From the NCBI RefSeq assembly GCF_018598585.1, contig NZ_JAHESD010000031.1, forward strand, positions 1-59,576: a DNA stretch of 59,576 nt, written 5' to 3'. The position numbers and the translations under genes were made by a program. The notes beneath the pieces were generated by a model, which worked only from the letters and a program-made list of their open reading frames with translations, was not told the DNA's origin and did no database searches. This stretch comes from Chryseosolibacter indicum (GTDB lineage: Bacteria; Bacteroidota; Bacteroidia; Cytophagales; Cyclobacteriaceae). Below, piece by piece: positions 35,804 to 43,938 of this stretch (positions are counted from its first letter, which is position 1; the number at the start of each line of letters is the position of its first letter).

Positions 35804-35975
35804 AATGCAGGATCAGCCGAAAGATAGGCGCATCACGCAGAAGGCGACCTTAAGAATTTTGCCAAACCATTGCCACATCAGAATATAAAGATCGCGCATA
35901 TCTTAATTTAGCAAGATTATTAAGGTCGTAGTCGATTTTAGTCGATATTTAGCATGCGCAAGAATGTAAACGTGA

Positions 35976-36824
35976 ATGAAAAATCCAGAGACACACTTGA
36001 CACAACCGAGGCTCGTTAACTACTTGTTTAAATCCGATTTCTATGAGATTAAGAATTGGATACTTGACTTTGATCGTCATACATCATTTGAGCGGGAGTT
36101 CAACGATTGCCTGTGCGCCGTGCATATACAACGCGGAACGCTGACAAAAAAAATGTATCAACTCACCACTGGCCATGTCACCTTAGAGCTTCCTGATTTT
36201 GAATATCAGCTTCTGCCATCACGCGGTTCATGCACGATTATAAATTTCACCAACAAGTTCTATGCACAACTGCAAGACGAACTACAGATAGACAACCTCT
36301 TCAAGAAGCAAGGAAAAAACACCCTGTCTGTCCAGACAAAGGCATCGCCTGAATCAGAATTTGTCTTGTTTACAATATTGAACACCATACAGCACAATGA
36401 CTGCGTTCAGCTTGATGCACTAGTCCTTGATTTCTTAAACGAGTTTCTGAAGACAACAAGGAGCAGTCCTCAAGAGTCGGTCCTCCACCAATCGCATAAT
36501 AGACATCATCAGGAAGCAGTGGAGCATGCGAAAGAGTATCTGCAGGCAAATTTTTATAAGTCCATATCACTTGTGGGCTTGTCTCGTTATTGTGGTATAA
36601 GCCTTTTTTACCTCAGTCGCCTTTTTAAAAGTTACACAAATTATTCACCACATCAGTACCTTTTAAACGTTCGGCTCAAGCACGGAGAAATGCTATTGAA
36701 AGAGACTTCTAAGTCAATTGTGGACATCACCTACGCTTCTGGCTTCACTAGCCCTGAATATTTTTCAACGTTATTTAAAAGAAAATATAATCAGGTACCG
36801 AGCAGCTATCGTATGAGAAGATAA
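35976..36824 (+). CDS. AraC-family transcriptional regulator
   Basis: The 282-residue regulator has an N-terminal cupin-like region (1-170: NWILDFDRHTSFEREFNDC and strands through LLPSRGSCTIINF) and a C-terminal AraC domain (about 190-282). The first helix-turn-helix is ISLVGLSRYCGISLFYLSRL; the second is VDITYASGFTSPEYFSTLFK, with QVPSSYR closing. Effector unknown. Divergent from the PD40/RidA pair, 172 bp away, which makes that pair the likeliest target (inference). Confidence 0.85.
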   Translation: MKNPETHLTQPRLVNYLFKSDFYEIKNWILDFDRHTSFEREFNDCLCAVHIQRGTLTKKMYQLTTGHVTLELPDFEYQLLPSRGSCTIINFTNKFYAQLQDELQIDNLFKKQGKNTLSVQTKASPESEFVLFTILNTIQHNDCVQLDALVLDFLNEFLKTTRSSPQESVLHQSHNRHHQEAVEHAKEYLQANFYKSISLVGLSRYCGISLFYLSRLFKSYTNYSPHQYLLNVRLKHGEMLLKETSKSIVDITYASGFTSPEYFSTLFKRKYNQVPSSYRMRR

Positions 36825-37014
36825 AGGTGAGCGTCAGATTACAGGTACAGCAGGAGCTGACAAGGGGTTGGCCTTTGCAACTCGATACCTAAACCATTTA
36901 AGAAGACCTTACTGGCCTTTAAACAATCTTTCAATTGATTATGAGCATAGAAGCATTTGTAGACGAACTGATTGAAACACTGGTAGGCAGAATCTTATTC
37001 ACCCCGATAATCCA

Positions 37015-37134
37015 CTACATGGTTAAATCGTAATCGGGAACAGGTGACTTGTCTCTTGGGTCGTTAAACTTTTGGAGCCAGCGCAGGTCCTTCCTGAATT
37101 GATTAAAAGCATCCGGACAGATCAACGAGATCAT
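37015..37134 (-). pseudogene. 39-codon remnant next to repeat copy 2
   Basis: This short frame MISLICPDAFNQFRKDL...VPDYDLTM reads like a protein end rather than noise. No family recognised. The rest of the 36825-37232 gap shows nothing else I can support. Confidence 0.25.
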
Positions 37135-37232
37135 ATGGCACGTGCGCGTTGTTTCTCATGGAGCTCAAGCAACTTGTCATGTAACAATTTGACGTTCAGC
37201 TACCTTAGCATATAGTAAGATTGATTGATGCG

Positions 37233-37325
37233 CTAATGAACCAGCAATACCTGTTTCTTTTCCAGCACGGCAATGAAGGCCTGTAACCTGCCAATCAGTT
37301 TCCCTAGTTTGGTATAGTCAGTCAT
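37233..37325 (-). pseudogene. short coding-like frame overlapping repeat copy 2
   Basis: The 30-codon frame MTDYTKLGKLIGRLQAFIAV...VLLVH starts inside repeat copy 2 and runs out of its left edge. The matching place in copy 1 is disrupted (NTKLEKLGGRLQ, then stop), so the repeat seems to carry a piece of a decayed gene. Confidence 0.3.
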
Positions 37326-37488
37326 AACGATCTTTTTAAATAAGACCGGATGCCCCATTTGAAGAAATTCTTGTACTTAACCTAACAGACAATCCGGTCT
37401 TAATAAGCCAGTGATGGACTTACCAAATCATAATGACACAGGATAGCGAAAGGTGGATGTTTCGGAGATTAAATTTTAAAGCGTAGTA
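37280..37488 (+). repeat. dispersed 210-bp repeat, copy 2
   Basis: The second copy of the 29921-30130 repeat keeps the AAGACCGG/CCGGTCTT inverted repeat and the GGTGGATGTTTCGGAGA block. Its right edge coincides exactly with the stop of the truncated TPR frame at 37489. Confidence 0.85.
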
Positions 37489-37674
37489 TCAAATGTAGTG
37501 GTATGATTTGTCCCAGTCGTTCCTGTATTTGTAAATCAGACCGAGATTATAATGGACTGTTGCCCAATCCTCCTTTTCAAATAGAATCCTTTCATATATT
37601 CTTATAGCCTCATCCTTATCTCCACTGTCGGATGCTTCAATGGCTTGATCGAGTAGTGACTCTAAATTTTGCAT
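37489..37674 (-). pseudogene. TPR protein truncated at the repeat border
   Basis: The 61 codons begin MQNLESLLDQAIEASDSGDK and contain one and a half TPR units (IRIYERILFEKEDWATVHYN, LGLIYKYRNDWDKSYHY), then stop. The family normally continues with another 30-50 residues after 'SYHYN'. The stop falls at the first base outside repeat copy 2, so an insertion or recombination removed the 3' end. Confidence 0.6.
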
Positions 37675-38100
37675 TGTGGCTAATATACGAGCGAGGCTCG
37701 GAAAAAAATAGGGGCTTCTCTCCCATTTTTGCGGCTAAAGGTTTACTTGAAGCGTGATCAACCCGAGAAAATTTGAGTTAAGATTAGTAGCGAAGAATCA
37801 GTGAGTTATACAAGATTAAGACTGGTGTATCTTTAAAGAGTCTGACCGCCTCCAGGGCCGGCTAGGCCCCGCATGTTCATCCCAGCCTGCACCCTATCCG
37901 CACTGGCCACTGCTAGGCCAAAGATAGGCTGAGGTCTGGTATGAACATGCGCGAAGTATAAATCCACTTGCCCTTGATGGGTGATCAATCGTAACCTTAA
38001 GAAGTGACTTGACTCGACATATTGGCGTTTCAAAGAGTGGATGGCTATATTTCGGTGCTCAAGGAATGGATAACAAAATTTTTAAAAGCAGAATAGGAAT
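37675..38100. other. GC-rich upstream region of the NACHT gene
   Basis: This 426-bp region without a credible gene contains the hairpin at 37870-37951. Its middle part (37840-37955) is markedly richer in GC than flanking DNA. The minus-strand frame 37833-38033 is judged fortuitous. Confidence 0.45.
37870..37951. other. nested 80-nt hairpin upstream of the STAND gene
   Basis: Outer arms CGCATGTTCAT (37870-37880) and ATGAACATGCG (37941-37951) pair over 11 bp. Inside are AGCCT/AGGCT (37884-37888 with 37926-37930) and a GGCC...GGCC tip. It could be a structured RNA, a regulator site or the footprint of a mobile element. Confidence 0.6.
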
Positions 38101-40968
38101 ATGGACAACTCAAAGATTGAAAAGATTGAATCTCTGCCGTTAGATCAATTGGTCGAGATAGTTAAATCTATCCTTCCCAACATTGGCTATTCAAGTATAG
38201 AAGACTTCACAACGGATACCATTCGGGGCGCTTTTAAGACCGCGCTCAGCACTGACATCCATTATTTTTTTATTAGCCAGATTAAACCGACCGGAGCTGA
38301 AGTTGATTTGAGTCTGATACAGCCCCATATATCTGCAATTGAAAAGCAAAGGGCCTCGTTGTTATATTTCGTATCTCCATTCTATATTTCAGAAGGTTTC
38401 AAATCAAAGGTTTCAAATCTTAGTAGAGCGCTAAAGGTTAATTTCATTGGCCGTGACGAAGTCATTCAACTAATTGATCACCATAACCCTGGATATTGGA
38501 GGCACTCTGACACCGTCCTATTGGATTATGAGAAATCCTATTGTGCAGAAATTGTTAAAGACTCTCAACTTAAAAAGCTTCCAATTTTTAATGATAAATA
38601 CGAGAAGGTTTTGAATATCTTTATCGAGCCGCGTATTTATCACTTATCACAGGAGCTGGAGACGAACACGCCTACGCGCAAGCGTGTCAGCTTAGAACAA
38701 ATTATCGAAGGTGCAAAGCCTGCCTTAATTACTGGCGATCCTGGTACCGGAAAATCTACGTCACTAAAAAAAATCGGTGAGCAAATTGTTCACAGCAATC
38801 GTGATTCAAAAATTAAAGGGTTACCGTTATACTTTTCTGTCGTTGAAGTCTTCGAAGCGGATTACGATGTCTCAAGACTAATCAACAATAAATTAACACC
38901 TTATTTCGGTGCCATAAATGACGATTTTTTCGAGCAGTATAAATTGACTCTCTTAGTCGATTCATTGGATGAATTAGAAGAGCAAAACCAAAGGCGGGTG
39001 GTTGAGCAGCTTAAGCAGCTATTTGCCGACAAAGGGGTTAAGTTCATTATCGGTACCCGCAATGATGATAAGCTTCAAATCAACACAGGTTTAGCAGAAT
39101 ACAATTCATATAAGATTGAGCGTTTTAATCAAGATCAGATTAAAAGATTTATAACAAGCTTCTTTCCGTCTCATGAAACGAAGGCTGAAAAGCTAATAGA
39201 AGCTTTGAAGGACAATCGGATAATTGAAAAGCTACCCCTTACACCATTAACACTGTCGTTGATCTCAATTCTTTTTGAAGAAAATGATTTAGAAATACCG
39301 GCAACAATCACTGATATCTTCGACAACTTTAATTCTCTGCTGATTGGAAAAGCAACTGTATCAAGCAGAATTGAATTTGTTGATGTGAGCTTTAAAGAAA
39401 GAATACTCTCCTTATATGCATATCAGTTGCTTAAAACTCATCAACACTCGCCCTATACACGTGAAGAATTTTATAATTTTTTTAAAGAGTATTTTTTTGA
39501 AAAAACAATTCCTCTTGGGAAAGGCTCTCTAGAAGAAGCCCTTGATTACCTAATAAATAATACAGGAATTTTGACGTTAAAGAATAACAAATACGTCAAG
39601 TTTAGCCATGACTCCTTTCTGGAATACTATGCAGCACTGGAGATCTTTAAACACAGACGCGAAGATCAACTGCTCCTAGTTGACAACTTTTTTGAGAATA
39701 ACTGGCAGAATGCTGCCATTTTCTATGCCGGCAAATCGAAAGACATGCCTAAATTCTTGGAGGAAGTTTTGTTAAAACTGGATTCAGCTAACCGCTTAAA
39801 CGACCTGCTCTCTGCAGTAATGGGAGCTGGGTTTCTACTACAAGCGCTTTACCAAACCGACAACAAACTAAGAAGGGACACTATCCTAAAATCCATCGAC
39901 TTAAACCTTAAAATCCACGAGATATATTCAAAGCTTTTCTCTGATGAAACACTAAAATTGAAAAACTATAAAATGCCAATCTTATGGTTGATGAATGTTA
40001 TATACTTCCATGAAAGTTTCAACTCCGTGACTTTGAAGGAGCCGCTTAAATTAGCCTTTTGGTCCCTTTCAAAGGAGTATATGGAAAACAAAAAGACCTT
40101 AAGTGGATATAAGGCATTGCAAGTCGCATTGACATTGGATTCTAGGCGTATCAATGAAGGCAATGAATTGCAAACGCTCATCTTTGATTCCAATTTAACT
40201 AACGATGCTATTTTGTGCATGTTGGCTGATTTTTCTGTCGAGATTATAAAAGGTGCCAACTACGAACTTTTAAAGAAAGAGTTAAAAAAAGAGATAAAAC
40301 GTTTAAGAGAACCGCTTAAAACATTAACGTCTCAATCGATATCAAGATTGCGTTTTTCTGCGCTTGATCTAATTCGATTGGATAGAAAGATAAAGCTAAT
40401 AACAGAAGGAAAAACGGACGCGGAACTTTTAGAGCACGCATTCATGGTTCTGATGGATGGGAACTTACCTTATTGGGAAGTCTTCCCGGTGGGCAAGGAA
40501 GAAGGTGGCGGAGCAAGCAAATTAAGAGATGCGCTTCGGCATGCAATATCTTTTAATAATGATGAAGAGGTTATAATAGGTATCTTCGACCATGATAGTG
40601 CCGGGTTACAGCACTTCAATGGCCTTCAGTTTCCTGAGGTTAGACCTAAGATGGTCAAAAAGCTCAACGAGCTAAATATATTTGCAATATCCTTGCCCGT
40701 CCCTGGACACCTATCACATTATATTGAAAAAGATCAAAATTTGAACTTCTTCGAAATTGAACATTACTTCGACATCGAGTTTCTGCGCGCACATGACATG
40801 CTTGAGACTACTTCGATTCCGAACGTGTACAAAATCAGTGAAAAGAAAAAATCAGCTTTTGTAAAAGCTGTGAAAAAAAACAATGATCCCGCCACATTCA
40901 AGAACTTCAAGCTGCTATTTGAATGTATCGATAACATAAACGAAATTGATTTAAACTACAATGCTTAA
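38101..40968 (+). CDS. STAND NTPase: REase-like N-terminus, NACHT, OLD-type TOPRIM C-terminus
   Basis: The 955-residue protein is probably an anti-phage sensor-effector. Residues 1-135 have the strand/helix order of a restriction-endonuclease-like fold (HYFFISQIKPTGAEVD, LYFVSPFY, VNFIGRDEVIQLI, HNPGYW) but lack a clear PD-(D/E)xK set. The NTPase follows with Walker A TGDPGTGKST (211-220), Walker B LLVDSLDEL (284-292), sensor IIGTRND (316-322), and the NACHT-end motif FSHDSFLEYYAALEI (501-515). A helical region (520-755) leads to a TOPRIM domain: KLITEGKTDAELL (E769), IGIFDHDSAG (D830, D832) and FFEIEHYF (885-890). TOPRIM nucleases of the OLD type cut DNA or tRNA, so an NTP-gated nuclease is likely. 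No partner gene is adjacent on this strand. Confidence 0.8.
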   Translation: MDNSKIEKIESLPLDQLVEIVKSILPNIGYSSIEDFTTDTIRGAFKTALSTDIHYFFISQIKPTGAEVDLSLIQPHISAIEKQRASLLYFVSPFYISEGFKSKVSNLSRALKVNFIGRDEVIQLIDHHNPGYWRHSDTVLLDYEKSYCAEIVKDSQLKKLPIFNDKYEKVLNIFIEPRIYHLSQELETNTPTRKRVSLEQIIEGAKPALITGDPGTGKSTSLKKIGEQIVHSNRDSKIKGLPLYFSVVEVFEADYDVSRLINNKLTPYFGAINDDFFEQYKLTLLVDSLDELEEQNQRRVVEQLKQLFADKGVKFIIGTRNDDKLQINTGLAEYNSYKIERFNQDQIKRFITSFFPSHETKAEKLIEALKDNRIIEKLPLTPLTLSLISILFEENDLEIPATITDIFDNFNSLLIGKATVSSRIEFVDVSFKERILSLYAYQLLKTHQHSPYTREEFYNFFKEYFFEKTIPLGKGSLEEALDYLINNTGILTLKNNKYVKFSHDSFLEYYAALEIFKHRREDQLLLVDNFFENNWQNAAIFYAGKSKDMPKFLEEVLLKLDSANRLNDLLSAVMGAGFLLQALYQTDNKLRRDTILKSIDLNLKIHEIYSKLFSDETLKLKNYKMPILWLMNVIYFHESFNSVTLKEPLKLAFWSLSKEYMENKKTLSGYKALQVALTLDSRRINEGNELQTLIFDSNLTNDAILCMLADFSVEIIKGANYELLKKELKKEIKRLREPLKTLTSQSISRLRFSALDLIRLDRKIKLITEGKTDAELLEHAFMVLMDGNLPYWEVFPVGKEEGGGASKLRDALRHAISFNNDEEVIIGIFDHDSAGLQHFNGLQFPEVRPKMVKKLNELNIFAISLPVPGHLSHYIEKDQNLNFFEIEHYFDIEFLRAHDMLETTSIPNVYKISEKKKSAFVKAVKKNNDPATFKNFKLLFECIDNINEIDLNYNA

Positions 40969-41206
40969 TAGTTGTATTATGGGAGTTCGAAAGATCATGT
41001 AGATCGCAAGCTTTATAGAAATCAAAAATCTCTCTTGCAATCTATGAAGTTCGTGAGCATTTCATAAAATATAAGCCAGAACAAGTGTCACGTAAACTGC
41101 AGTAACAATCTTTTTTAAATCGACTTTTTTTTGCGAATAAGCTTCATATCAAATTAGAGGAAGATAATTTTTTTGATATCTCACAACGTCATTGCTTTGA
41201 AAATGC

Positions 41207-41798
41207 TTATGCAAATTGTTCCTTTGATAGAACGAAGAAATTAGCGGTCGAATAGGTGTTCTTCTCAACTTTACGCAAAAAACCTAGATAATTTACTATC
41301 CTCAAAAAAGCTCTGAATGCTTTATCACAATACCCAATTCCAATGCCAATGCGATCTAGCGATGCGGCATTTATTATGCTGCCCATAATATGCTTTTTGG
41401 TACTTGTATTTTCTATTTCTATTGCAAGTAAACAACGAGCATTTGGATTTTGGCTAATAGCCTCTTCAAAACTAAATTCCATGTAGTCGGTGTAAAGTTC
41501 GACATTCATATTCGTCCGGTGAGTTTCATACGTCTTTTAAGAATGAAATAAGGTTTGAATCATTGTACACAATATTGGTGTATACGGGCATTAAATTATA
41601 TGGAGCATAGTCATCATTGAAAGGGCCGATAGCAATGTCAACTTCCGGAGAATACCTGTAAATATTAAAGTCTTGAAATGCCCTCCAGTCGATTTTTACT
41701 TTGTAATCGTCATTATATCGGAGGAGAATTGCCTTTGAACTTTCCGCAAGCTCATGCTGATAAGTTTGGGATTGTTGCTCTTGTTGCCTGCTAGACAA
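41207..41798 (-). pseudogene. broken gene of two frames (single frameshift), unknown family
   Basis: Two adjacent minus-strand frames read as one protein. The first (41798-41526) contains VKIDWRAFQDFNIYRYSPEV and IAIGPFNDDYAPYN and ends FLKDV. The second (41509-41207) contains ARCLLAIEIENTSTKKHIMG and IINAASLDRIGIGIG. Joining at about 41525 gives FLKDV-YETHRTN-MNVELYTDY without a gap. The order matches a conserved bacterial hypothetical protein I recall but cannot name. The first frame starts at TTG and has no ATG, so its 5' end may also be damaged. The 40969-41206 gap holds nothing I can support. Confidence 0.5.
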
Positions 41799-41880
41799 AG
41801 AGTGTAATTTATGAACGCCTTGCGTAGAATACTTGGCTAACTAAGTCGGAATAAGCGTTTGGAAATATAAATGAAAGTGG

Positions 41881-42447
41881 TTAGCGGCGAGATTTATAGA
41901 CAGGCGAATGAAGCCTACGGAAATAATTCAATGCCGAAGTCATGTACCGTTTCACTGTAGCTTTATCAATGTTCATCCTTTTGGCAATATCTCCGTTGGA
42001 AAGGTTCTCCTCTATTCTCAATTGGACGACCATGCGACATCGTTCCGGTAGTCCCTCCATGCTGCCCTTTAGGATGGTGCGAAGGTTTTCAATTTCCTCC
42101 TCTTCACCAGGAATCTCTTCTATCATTGCTTCAAACCTTATGAAGTAATCGTGATATTTTTTTTTAACCTGGTTGTGCTGATAATACCGAATGATCTTGT
42201 ACTTAACCATCCTGTAGAGATAAGCTTCCAGAACGGTTACATGAGAAAGCTCAGCATGTCGAACCCAGATCGATTCAAAAACTTCGTGGATGATTTCAAA
42301 GCAATCATCTTTGTTGGCGATCCGTCTTCGTGCATAAAGCGTAAGCGCTTTTACATACCTGGAATAGATAACCTCGAAGGCTTTGTCTTCTCCCTGTAGC
42401 AGGGCAGCCATCAGTTCCGCATCAGTATGGTTTTGATACGGGTTCAT
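41881..42447 (-). CDS. ECF sigma factor, FecI-like
   Basis: The 188-residue RNA polymerase sigma factor has region 2 (about 20-90) including FEVIYSRYVKALTLYARRRI and YLYRMVKYKIIRYYQ, and region 4 (about 125-180) with LPERCRMVVQLRIEENLSN and IAKRMNIDKATVKRYMTSAL. It belongs to the Bacteroidota group that works with FecR and SusC pairs. FecR here lies 6 kb away on the other strand, with accessory genes between, so the pairing is inference. Its 5' leader carries a terminator and a short frame. Confidence 0.9.
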   Translation of the reverse strand: MNPYQNHTDAELMAALLQGEDKAFEVIYSRYVKALTLYARRRIANKDDCFEIIHEVFESIWVRHAELSHVTVLEAYLYRMVKYKIIRYYQHNQVKKKYHDYFIRFEAMIEEIPGEEEEIENLRTILKGSMEGLPERCRMVVQLRIEENLSNGDIAKRMNIDKATVKRYMTSALNYFRRLHSPVYKSRR

Positions 42448-42542
42448 ACAATCGGTATTTCAGGAATAGCATTGTTCACACCCTGGTGGATGGGCAGGCC
42501 AGGATGGAACAAGCACCGGTTCGGGTGCCTCCAATTATGTAT

Positions 42543-42626
42543 AAAAAAAAGCGCGGGGCTTTGCTTACCGTCATTACTGAGGCGTGAGAAAATGCCCGGG
42601 TATGCAAATGAGCAAAGCGGTCCCGC
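42543..42626 (-). terminator. terminator/attenuator in the sigma-factor leader
   Basis: On the minus strand GCGGGACCGCTTTGCT (42626-42611) pairs with AGCAAAGCCCCGC (42565-42553), with a small bulge, and eight T residues follow (42550-42543). It sits 96 bp before the sigma start. The loop also contains a 19-nt segment complementary (three mismatches) to a segment at 42683-42701, allowing an alternative fold. Confidence 0.65.
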
Positions 42627-42690
42627 ACTTTGTGTCTTGAATATCGTTTGTGATTGTCCCATCTCTCATTACTTTCTGTTTCTCACGCAT
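42574..42690 (-). CDS. 38-codon peptide frame ending inside the terminator
   Basis: ATG 42690 opens MREKQKVMRDGTITNDIQDT, then KCGTALLICIPGHFLTPQ and TAA at 42574. The first arm of the terminator hairpin lies in its codons and the second arm after its stop. This layout fits a leader peptide or a small cysteine-bearing peptide gene. No family recognised. Confidence 0.35.
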   Translation of the reverse strand: MREKQKVMRDGTITNDIQDTKCGTALLICIPGHFLTPQ

Positions 42691-42754
42691 CAGCAATGGT
42701 AAATGGAAGCAACAGTTAAGTGTCTTAATCAAAGATAAATTAACAATTAATATT

Positions 42755-42783
42755 CTCCTAATTAGGAGTATCTTATTTAGGAG
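42755..42783. promoter_or_regulatory. candidate operator of the Xre regulator
   Basis: A perfect 14-bp palindrome CTCCTAATTAGGAG (42755-42768) is followed by a third half-site TAGGAG (42778-42783). It lies 36-64 bp before the regulator's ATG, fitting autoregulation. Confidence 0.55.
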
Positions 42784-42818
42784 TAATACACCTCTGCTTG
42801 AATGGCTTATTTTATTCC

Positions 42819-43073
42819 ATGAAGGCAAAGCAGTCAGGTTCAGTCGAGCAAGATCCCGAGGAAGTCATTAAGAAAGTCGGGAAGAAAATGGCCATGTTGA
42901 GAAAGAAATTAGGATACAAAAACAGTGACGATTTTGCTTACGACAATGACGTGAATAGATCTCAGTATGGCAAATATGAAGCTGGGAGCCAGGATCTTCG
43001 CCTAAAGAGCCTTATAAAAATGGTGAATAAGCTTGGAATGACAATTGAGGAATTTTTCGGAAAGGGCTTGTAA
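42819..43073 (+). CDS. small Xre-family HTH regulator
   Basis: The 84-residue protein (ATG 42819, MKAKQSG; a further ATG at 42798 would add seven residues) is a single Cro/C1-type helix-turn-helix: GKKMAMLRKKLGYKNSDDFA, VNRSQYGKYEAGSQDLRLKS, IKMVNKLGMTIEEFFGKG. Preceded by a palindrome that could be its operator. It converges with the nucleotidyltransferase gene, 7 bp between stops, so it is probably not its operon partner but may regulate the surrounding island. Confidence 0.85.
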   Translation: MKAKQSGSVEQDPEEVIKKVGKKMAMLRKKLGYKNSDDFAYDNDVNRSQYGKYEAGSQDLRLKSLIKMVNKLGMTIEEFFGKGL

Positions 43074-43080
43074 AATCGCC

Positions 43081-43938
43081 TTATACAAAAGACTCAATCT
43101 TGTCTTTGCAAATCCGCTCAACTAAAAGAACCATCTTTGTAATCCGCTGGATAAGAGCTGCGAGTTCTTCTTTAGTGATGACGTAGTCTGTTCTATATCT
43201 GGCATCTACATATCCGCGTTTTAGCAAATCAAAAAGATGCTCTTCATGTTTATCGGTTTCAGCTCGAAAAATTTGAAATAGTTCTTTAGAATAAGGCTTT
43301 GTCTTTTTTCGAAGCTTCCACAGGTTGTGAGTCTTGGGTTTATAGTCGGTGAAGACCAATAGAGTCGCATAATAGAGACTTTCAGTTGCTTGATGCAATT
43401 CGAAAGCACTTTTATTTAAACTGTCTCGATTAAATGCATGATTACAGTCAATTATAAATTCATTTGCCTGGGGGAACCAGGTTTTAAAATATCTTTCTGC
43501 TTTCTGTTTCTTTTCCGCTGGCGTTAAATCTTTTGGAGAGGCAAATTGCAAATAATTTTTATCGTAAAGTAAGATGCCTTCTCTAATGATATCAACGAAA
43601 AAGTACTCGGCCTCCTCCAGTCCTTTGTTAATGTAATCTAACCCGTGTATCTCAAGGTTCACAGGCGGCTCATATCGATCAACGCGATCCATTATTTTCG
43701 ATTCCTGTGAGTAGGTTTTTTCTGGATTCTGCCTTGTAACTACAAGGAAATCATAGTCGCTGATGTATTCATATCGGGTTCCATGCTTGTCAGTGTAGCG
43801 GTCTTCCACCCATGTCCCTTTAGCATAACTTCCGAAAAGAATGATTTTTTCCGGATTAACAACTTCCTTAATAATATCAGTGATGCGCTGGAACTCATGC
43901 TGTTTATTTTCTGGAAGATGTGAAAGGGATGTTTTCAT
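43081..43938 (-). CDS. nucleotidyltransferase-HEPN two-domain protein
   Basis: The protein has 285 residues from ATG 43938 (a TTG six bases upstream is less likely). The N-terminal MNT-type nucleotidyltransferase has GSYAKG followed at the usual distance by the two acidic residues of SDYDFLVV, about residues 35-75. The C-terminal half is a HEPN-like helical domain (NKSAFELHQATESLYYATLL, KTHNLWKLRKK, RGYVDARYRTDY). As separate genes MNT and HEPN form toxin-antitoxin pairs in which the MNT AMPylates the HEPN RNase; here both are in one chain. The HEPN Rx4-6H is not obvious, so activity is uncertain. Confidence 0.8.
   Translation of the reverse strand: MKTSLSHLPENKQHEFQRITDIIKEVVNPEKIILFGSYAKGTWVEDRYTDKHGTRYEYISDYDFLVVTRQNPEKTYSQESKIMDRVDRYEPPVNLEIHGLDYINKGLEEAEYFFVDIIREGILLYDKNYLQFASPKDLTPAEKKQKAERYFKTWFPQANEFIIDCNHAFNRDSLNKSAFELHQATESLYYATLLVFTDYKPKTHNLWKLRKKTKPYSKELFQIFRAETDKHEEHLFDLLKRGYVDARYRTDYVITKEELAALIQRITKMVLLVERICKDKIESFV

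Noticed and set aside
37870-37951. Possible integron attC site
   Set aside because: The ends lack the RYYYAAC and GTTRRRY core sites and no integrase is near.
37833-38033. 66-codon minus frame in the GC-rich patch
   Set aside because: Explained by high GC and the hairpin at 37870-37951; product is glycine- and alanine-rich without pattern.
37675-38100. Possible retron non-coding RNA before the STAND gene
   Set aside because: No reverse transcriptase gene exists in the window; the hairpin alone does not support a retron.
42444-42662. 72-codon minus frame overlapping the sigma leader
   Set aside because: It runs through the terminator and overlaps the sigma start in another frame; the shorter 42690-42574 frame fits the terminator better.
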